From contig NW_026570293.1 in assembly GCF_019649055.1 (NCBI RefSeq), forward strand, positions 248,001 through 312,000: a DNA stretch of 64,000 bases, in the 5' to 3' direction. Below the pieces are notes generated by a model that was not told the origin of the DNA, ran no database searches, and saw nothing but the letters and a program-made list of their open reading frames with translations. Each line of letters begins with the position of its first letter. The first letter of the stretch is position 1. Position numbers and translations under genes: made by a program. Source of the stretch: Paramacrobiotus metropolitanus (taxonomy: Eukaryota > Tardigrada > Eutardigrada > Parachela > Macrobiotidae). Positions 60,101-64,000 of the stretch are shown here, piece by piece.

Positions 60101-63100
60101 GCTCGTACACTGAAACGGTAATTCCTCAGCCACAGAATCCTCAGGCTCCAGTTCAGCCTGTCCTGAGTGTATCCCAGCCGCAATTCGTTCCAGTTCCGGT
60201 ATACTCGCAGCCACAATTTGTTGAGCAGCAACCGGTGCAATTTGCGCAGACCTTTCAGCAGCCAATCCCCATGCAGGCTCCTATGTCTGTCCCAGTTCAA
60301 ATGATGAATCCGATGATGCCGGTTATGCAGCCTCAGTTTCAGCAACCGGTGCAGAATCCGCAGTACCAACAGGACGGCCCTATGATTAATAACAATTATA
60401 ATGGTGGTAATAACCGTGGAAACTACCGGAATAATAATAATAATTATCGCGGGCGCGGCGGTTATAATAATAATAATCGCCAACAAAATCAAAATCAGAA
60501 TCAGAATTTCAGACTGAACCAGCAGGCCAGCAGTCAGCCTCCGTTTGACGAACGAAATATTCTCAAGGATAAATGGCGAACAAATCGCGGAGTTGAAATT
60601 TGTTTCCGCTGTCATGGCCTCCATCCGGCAGCAGGTTGTACGAATCAGTTCGTTCTCCCTCGTCAGTACGAACCGTCTGCAGAATTGTTAGCCAGGTACA
60701 ATAATCCAACGCAACAAATTAATATGATGGAATTGGACTTACCAGCTGGATTGTCCTCTCCGACGCCGCAGTGTAATAAAATGGAAGTCCAGGATTTTTC
60801 GCAATATCCGTTGGCAGATCACGTATGTTTGCTGCCGACGCTCGACGCCCAGGCATGGTATTCTGTAATTGACATAAATTACCAGAAGGTGAAAACCATG
60901 CTAGATACCGGTTCAAGCATTTCAGTCATGTCTCTCAAAATGGCTAACGATTTAAAATTAAATATCCATCGCTGTCCTGATCACATTAAAGGCAGAGTTG
61001 TTCACACGGCTTACCAGGGAAGACAGTTGATTGAGCCGTTGTTGGTGGTGGTCACCATCCATGAATTTGGGATGGCCTTCGAACACGCAATTCTTGTGAG
61101 TTCCACTTTTGATAGGGACCACGTTGTTTTAGGTTTAGACTTTTTAGCTACAAAACCATTTGTTCTTGACATGAATACTATGACTTGGCGCCTCTCGCGC
61201 AGACAGCCTAATGCTCCGGCATTCTTCCGTCGCGAAACTCACCTCATGTCCGACGTCATTCGCTCGCATGATTTTGACCCGCTAATTCCCCCGGGAGTTA
61301 AGCCGTCTCCCGCAATCCCCGCATTGATGTTAACAGAGCGCATCGGTGTCGCTAAGGAGGCAAAATTTGTCCCATATGAGTCAGCCCATTTGATCCTGGC
61401 GAAAGCTGATCCAGAGATTTGTATTTTACACTTACAAAAAGCCAAGCAGGAATGGCCGCGTCCAGTCCAATCGTCACCAGCAATAAAAGTAGCTGATGCT
61501 CCAGTGAAAGCGGAAACTAAAGAAATTGTGCCCGTGCTGACGGTGCCGACCAAAAAGGGATCTGACCAACGTGATGAGGAGTTTGTGCGAAGTGTAGTCC
61601 AGGAAATGATCAGGCAATATTTGCCGAGAGCAGCTTCCGTTGCTGACGAATCTGTCCGTCCTGCAATCAAAAAGGAAATTAAAGTGGAGAAAAACCCAGA
61701 ACCGAGTCAAGTTCGTGGGGGAGGCGGTGAATCAATTGTAAATAGTATGCAGTCAAGTTCGTGGGGGAGAGAACAGGCGTCTCCTCAGCCGCCAATTAAA
61801 AAGGAAAAAATTTCGCAGCCGTTACCGGCAAGCAGTTCAAGTATCTCGTCTTCGGCATCGGTCAGTCCTGTGCCTACTTCTGGCTCCAGTCAAGTTCGTG
61901 GGGGTGACGATTCCCTACAACTTCCGATTCAAATCTCTTCTGTAGATGCAGTGTTGAAGCAGCATCCGGCTGCGAGATACCTGTACATGGGTGTTCTGGA
62001 CAAATCTGCGAAGTCAGTCGAATGTCTAAGCATGGACAACAAGCTGTTGAATGTCATACCGGTTGAGCGTGACCGCAGAGACTTCGATGAAGTCCACGAC
62101 TATCCGTCCTATATGGCACGGAATCCAGAATTGAAAAAGTGGATGACGCCGATGGACAGGCCACAGGATAAGCAGTTGTTCCCTACAGAGAAAAGATTTC
62201 GTGACCCACAGTTCTGGCGTGAAACCCAACAGCAGTGTGTTGATAGCCGGATGTGGTACAAGATGTACAAAAAACCGTCGCATGCTAATACGAATTTTAC
62301 TAAGTATGAAATAAATCGGTTTGTAATCTGCGAAGGAATTTTGTGTAGAGTACCTGATCACTCTGGTGCTTGCCCACGGATTTACGTGCCGCACCAATGG
62401 CGACAAAAGTTGATAGCCTGCTTTCACGAAATATTAATTCATAAGCAAGCGTATGGCCCGCATGAGAAATTGTATCCGTATTTGGTCAAGCTTTTCTATT
62501 GGCCTGACTGCATTATTGAAATTGAGCGTTATGAGAAAAATTGTGATGTATGTCGAAACTCGGTTAATGATCGCCGGCATTTTGAAACTTTAAAACGTAC
62601 CGAGCAATTACATGCACAAAAAGCTACAGGAAAACGTAAGGTTACCTTTTCTGTGGATAACCCGGCTCCGGCAGGAGAATTCGAGAATGGTAGCTTTGTC
62701 CCAGCTGATGGCATGAAGCCCATCAATATCGGCTCGTGTCCGGTCTCCTATGAAGATAAACAGGCGGAGAAGCAAAGGGAAATTAATTCGCAAACAATTA
62801 ATAACTCACCGCAGCAGAAACAATCTGAGTTCGTTTCAAAGGAGTCCAGAGCGATCTACGATGTCTCAACAAATGTTAACATTAACGAGCAGTGGGAAAT
62901 CTGGAATGAAATACAGAAGCAAAAAGCGCTGAGAGATTCTGCAGCCGTCAGTTTAGCTCAACCCACTGCCGGAAATGTCGAACCGTCAACAGAAGGTTCG
63001 GGAAGGAGTTCTCCACGGCGTAAAAAGTCTAGTTACAGTCGTAGAATTAAACGTGAATATGCGGAAAGAGAAGCTGCAAGTCAAATGTCGGCTGAAACTG

Positions 63101-63267
63101 TGCAGCCAGCCCCCGTTCAGCAGCAGCCAGTGGCTAAAAACTTACCCAAACGGTCCCAGGACGTCCGTGAATCCAGGGATCCCGGCATGTGTGTAAACGA
63201 AAGATGCCATCGAGTTGGCGTACAGGGATGCCCATCTGAAACAGGCACAAGCACAAACGGAAATTGA
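57109..63267 (+). CDS. gag: Gag-protease polyprotein of the second Ty3/gypsy-type element, 2,052 codons
   Basis: ATG at 57109. A coiled coil spans about 285-565. The capsid (about 770-930) reads FTGPSFQWFEKFW and FNGSLSKADICRKMNNRKLE. RGG and Asn-rich stretches follow, then a knuckle CFRCHGLHPAAGC at 1,165, one residue shorter than the usual C-x2-C-x4-H-x4-C. Aspartic protease: DTGSSISVM (D1266) and VVLGLDFLA. Unusually, an integrase-type zinc segment (ICEGILCRVP, LFYWPDCIIEIERYEKNC, CDVC) lies at about 1,735-1,815, before reverse transcriptase. The tail is Lys/Gln-rich. The stop at 63265 is overlapped by the next frame. Confidence 0.88.
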   Translation: MSGGSIPKNRPPPRKIPDNKVIIGAYDGSRAQTRFKFNAKEIPLNLMYVALNVEPPEAQDAFCGKAWIEYQEIRRYLNSKTRLPAHFKPWIEYEGCIPEAYLDITDEQFKTALQDAIRWLPEYTEDLNRRREAAQAALTASKTTRKTPKKQAANERVTRGAKEKNPAQASGAILDEPISEAPSVAESQTEPQSSQSDNNLIALSAADKADISEGSETRANKSIRGGTMTFHPAQLKLHSFVSEKDFEQPDEDFLTQAREVDEQLAAAETDQDVGLIVRQTMPVLIQSLRTLIASTKTKVDEMGNTMSLDARVDEERSEKLKFQNDYNEMRIKFENEQTENDRLANEIRVANTNLHDLRQTNRNAEVAYNAMKDERDTLKDTNRGLEKQLENAQRDLSSAKATIDGLSAQQPPDTAKQIIDLDQKLTKACRDLNAERDAHKLTNKNLTDAQNQVTKLTKDLEDEKKRAKDSEESLQRELTQAKIQLNKLSTVGSVHVSKERDEASQKEIERLQGLVDTERESLQKAQAYAFEKFENCTRLYEENKQLRDEWHQKHDLMVKMAEDLQSLHNQVRQYKNKNVTVVGGEQRFEPPVPVASGDVAHPTPLQSFDHQNFPVLNEQLLAEESNPASILRKSRPETRVGFLDTHSMPRSSSDSQIPRESASNKQMKNRSNDLRQDIFKKAPEGASRQTHRTENRDSSDTENEFGDDVLLDDEHRRPSSTTSNESAFRNPQLEEWLIKQTQISDRTALTQESVVELIAKLAEKDGDKMVGGMKLLPFDDAHPEKIQRWLMNVEQCRATNNWNDETTCRRVIGAFTGPSFQWFEKFWKDNKGKSWVDIFKPAIVEHFNGSLSKADICRKMNNRKLEYYEPVRAYLDSFLPWFEELKVSDEEQVEALLEGVQEHRPAWFREIYNAAPKNYSEFEKKLQECERLWKRMNKDKKVTESQKSAPSEPRSAGNNNNSNYENRGGRGGSSQKGNYYSNRGGRGNYGNNRGGYSRSYTETVIPQPQNPQAPVQPVLSVSQPQFVPVPVYSQPQFVEQQPVQFAQTFQQPIPMQAPMSVPVQMMNPMMPVMQPQFQQPVQNPQYQQDGPMINNNYNGGNNRGNYRNNNNNYRGRGGYNNNNRQQNQNQNQNFRLNQQASSQPPFDERNILKDKWRTNRGVEICFRCHGLHPAAGCTNQFVLPRQYEPSAELLARYNNPTQQINMMELDLPAGLSSPTPQCNKMEVQDFSQYPLADHVCLLPTLDAQAWYSVIDINYQKVKTMLDTGSSISVMSLKMANDLKLNIHRCPDHIKGRVVHTAYQGRQLIEPLLVVVTIHEFGMAFEHAILVSSTFDRDHVVLGLDFLATKPFVLDMNTMTWRLSRRQPNAPAFFRRETHLMSDVIRSHDFDPLIPPGVKPSPAIPALMLTERIGVAKEAKFVPYESAHLILAKADPEICILHLQKAKQEWPRPVQSSPAIKVADAPVKAETKEIVPVLTVPTKKGSDQRDEEFVRSVVQEMIRQYLPRAASVADESVRPAIKKEIKVEKNPEPSQVRGGGGESIVNSMQSSSWGREQASPQPPIKKEKISQPLPASSSSISSSASVSPVPTSGSSQVRGGDDSLQLPIQISSVDAVLKQHPAARYLYMGVLDKSAKSVECLSMDNKLLNVIPVERDRRDFDEVHDYPSYMARNPELKKWMTPMDRPQDKQLFPTEKRFRDPQFWRETQQQCVDSRMWYKMYKKPSHANTNFTKYEINRFVICEGILCRVPDHSGACPRIYVPHQWRQKLIACFHEILIHKQAYGPHEKLYPYLVKLFYWPDCIIEIERYEKNCDVCRNSVNDRRHFETLKRTEQLHAQKATGKRKVTFSVDNPAPAGEFENGSFVPADGMKPINIGSCPVSYEDKQAEKQREINSQTINNSPQQKQSEFVSKESRAIYDVSTNVNINEQWEIWNEIQKQKALRDSAAVSLAQPTAGNVEPSTEGSGRSSPRRKKSSYSRRIKREYAEREAASQMSAETVQPAPVQQQPVAKNLPKRSQDVRESRDPGMCVNERCHRVGVQGCPSETGTSTNGN

Positions 63268-64000
63268 CTCGGTTGAACAGGACATTTACCGGTTCGAGCC
63301 TGAACCTGGTCCTATTGACTGCTTTAAAATGGAGCTTTTTCCGGCTTCACCGGTTATAATTCAGCCCCATTCACAGGGAATTATTCGGGCAACGACGTCA
63401 ATGTCCGATGAGCAGTTTATGGAATTCCAGGATGAGTACCTATACACTCAGCCCTTTCTCTATGAAGGGTGTATCCCTGCAACAAATAAAAATGCGGTAT
63501 TATTGGATGGCGTTTTAACGCTAAATGAGTACGATAATTGCCGAGTCTGTGTTGTAAACGTCTCCGACAAGCCGCTAGTTTTAAATGAAGAAACGAACCT
63601 TGGCGAAGTGGCTCTAGTTGATGCAGTGTACCAGATGGACTCTCCGGAGTTCCAAAAGAATTGTCAGGAAGCAATTGCTGACATTCCCAGTATTGAGGAG
63701 GGTGTTCCGGCACCGGAGAAAATTAACGAATGTGTGGCTATGCAGCTGCCGCCACCCGCTGTTAGTGTGGTTGATCCTGAAACAGAAGAAACCTTCGCGA
63801 AAATCAAAGTCGGAGACATTTGTCCGAGCAAGGAGGAATTAAAAGCTATCTTCTATCAGGCAAAAGCTGTACTTCCGACTAAAGCGCGCCCCGTGGGATG
63901 CTGTACCATTTATGAGCACTCCGTGGATACAGGTACCAGTTTGCCGGTCAGAACTCCTCCGTACCGCACGTCATTTGAAGATCGTAAATGGCTTCAATCT
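63197..64000 (+). CDS. pol: Pol frame of the second element, start of reverse transcriptase, runs off window
   Basis: The frame is +1 relative to Gag and open from 63197 (stop at 63194-63196), a 71-nt overlap. It reads DAIELAYRDAHLKQAQ, then a beta-rich segment (SPVIIQPHSQGIIR, VVNVSDKPLVLNEETNLGEV) like the module before gypsy RT. At the window end HSVDTGTSLPVRTPPYR is the classic RT entry sequence. There is no ATG at its start, so a +1 (or -2) shift in the overlap is needed, perhaps at the AGA codon at 63202; a simple mutation is the alternative. Confidence 0.8.

Overview
The window is metazoan nuclear DNA. Host genes have short spliced introns with GT..AG borders, BTB-BACK, F-box and secreted-protein families in diverged copies, and AT-rich spacers rich in small repeats and perfect palindromes. 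A small invertebrate is likely. A tardigrade is my best guess, but the sequence alone does not prove it.

Left part (1-12,573). A BTB-BACK gene runs off the left edge on the minus strand (1-1,882). A second BTB-BACK copy (about 4,570-7,280, minus) has lost an exon border to a 1,576-bp inverted-repeat DNA transposon (5,507-7,082, target duplication AGCGCC). Its 3' end joins unrelated C-terminal coding sequence at a 15-bp inverted repeat. A four-exon gene (gene A, 7,871-10,652, plus) codes for a 623-residue protein with a Tudor/chromo-like N-terminus and an F-box. A 387-bp solo LTR with target duplication AGGG lies at 10,999-11,385.

Middle (12,574-47,067). Gene B is a paralogue of gene A with the same four-exon layout and again 623 residues. 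Its first intron holds a complete giant LTR retrotransposon, 13,850-45,135 (31,286 bp), on the opposite strand. The LTRs (423 and 422 bp) start TG, end CA, differ by about five substitutions and one indel, and are flanked by the 4-bp duplication CGAG. In element order it carries three pre-Gag reading frames, Gag (capsid, Gly/Tyr/Gln-rich region, zinc knuckle), a -1 frameshift signal, Pol (protease, reverse transcriptase, RNase H), integrase in a shifted frame, a 2,996-codon protein of unknown function with winged-helix-like modules, a 733-codon unknown protein, and 4.7 kb of noncoding DNA. Dispersed through coding and noncoding parts alike are dozens of short hairpins with one constant loop (TATTG on the plus strand) and compensating, variable stems. 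I know of no description of such a family, and it is the strongest candidate here for something new.

Right part (47,068-64,000). This holds tandem repeats, a gene with Trp-rich Myb/SANT-like repeats (48,824-49,302) and a broken relative of it (54,014-54,410). An F-box/Tudor-like paralogue (49,393-52,425) lies on the minus strand, with several perfect palindromes nearby. A small secreted Cys-rich, CUB-like gene (55,174-55,600) follows. The 5' end of a second Ty3/gypsy-type retrotransposon then runs off the right edge: LTR end, tRNA-Lys-type primer site at 56,315, a leader with its own constant-loop hairpins, and a 2,052-codon Gag-protease ORF followed by Pol in another frame.
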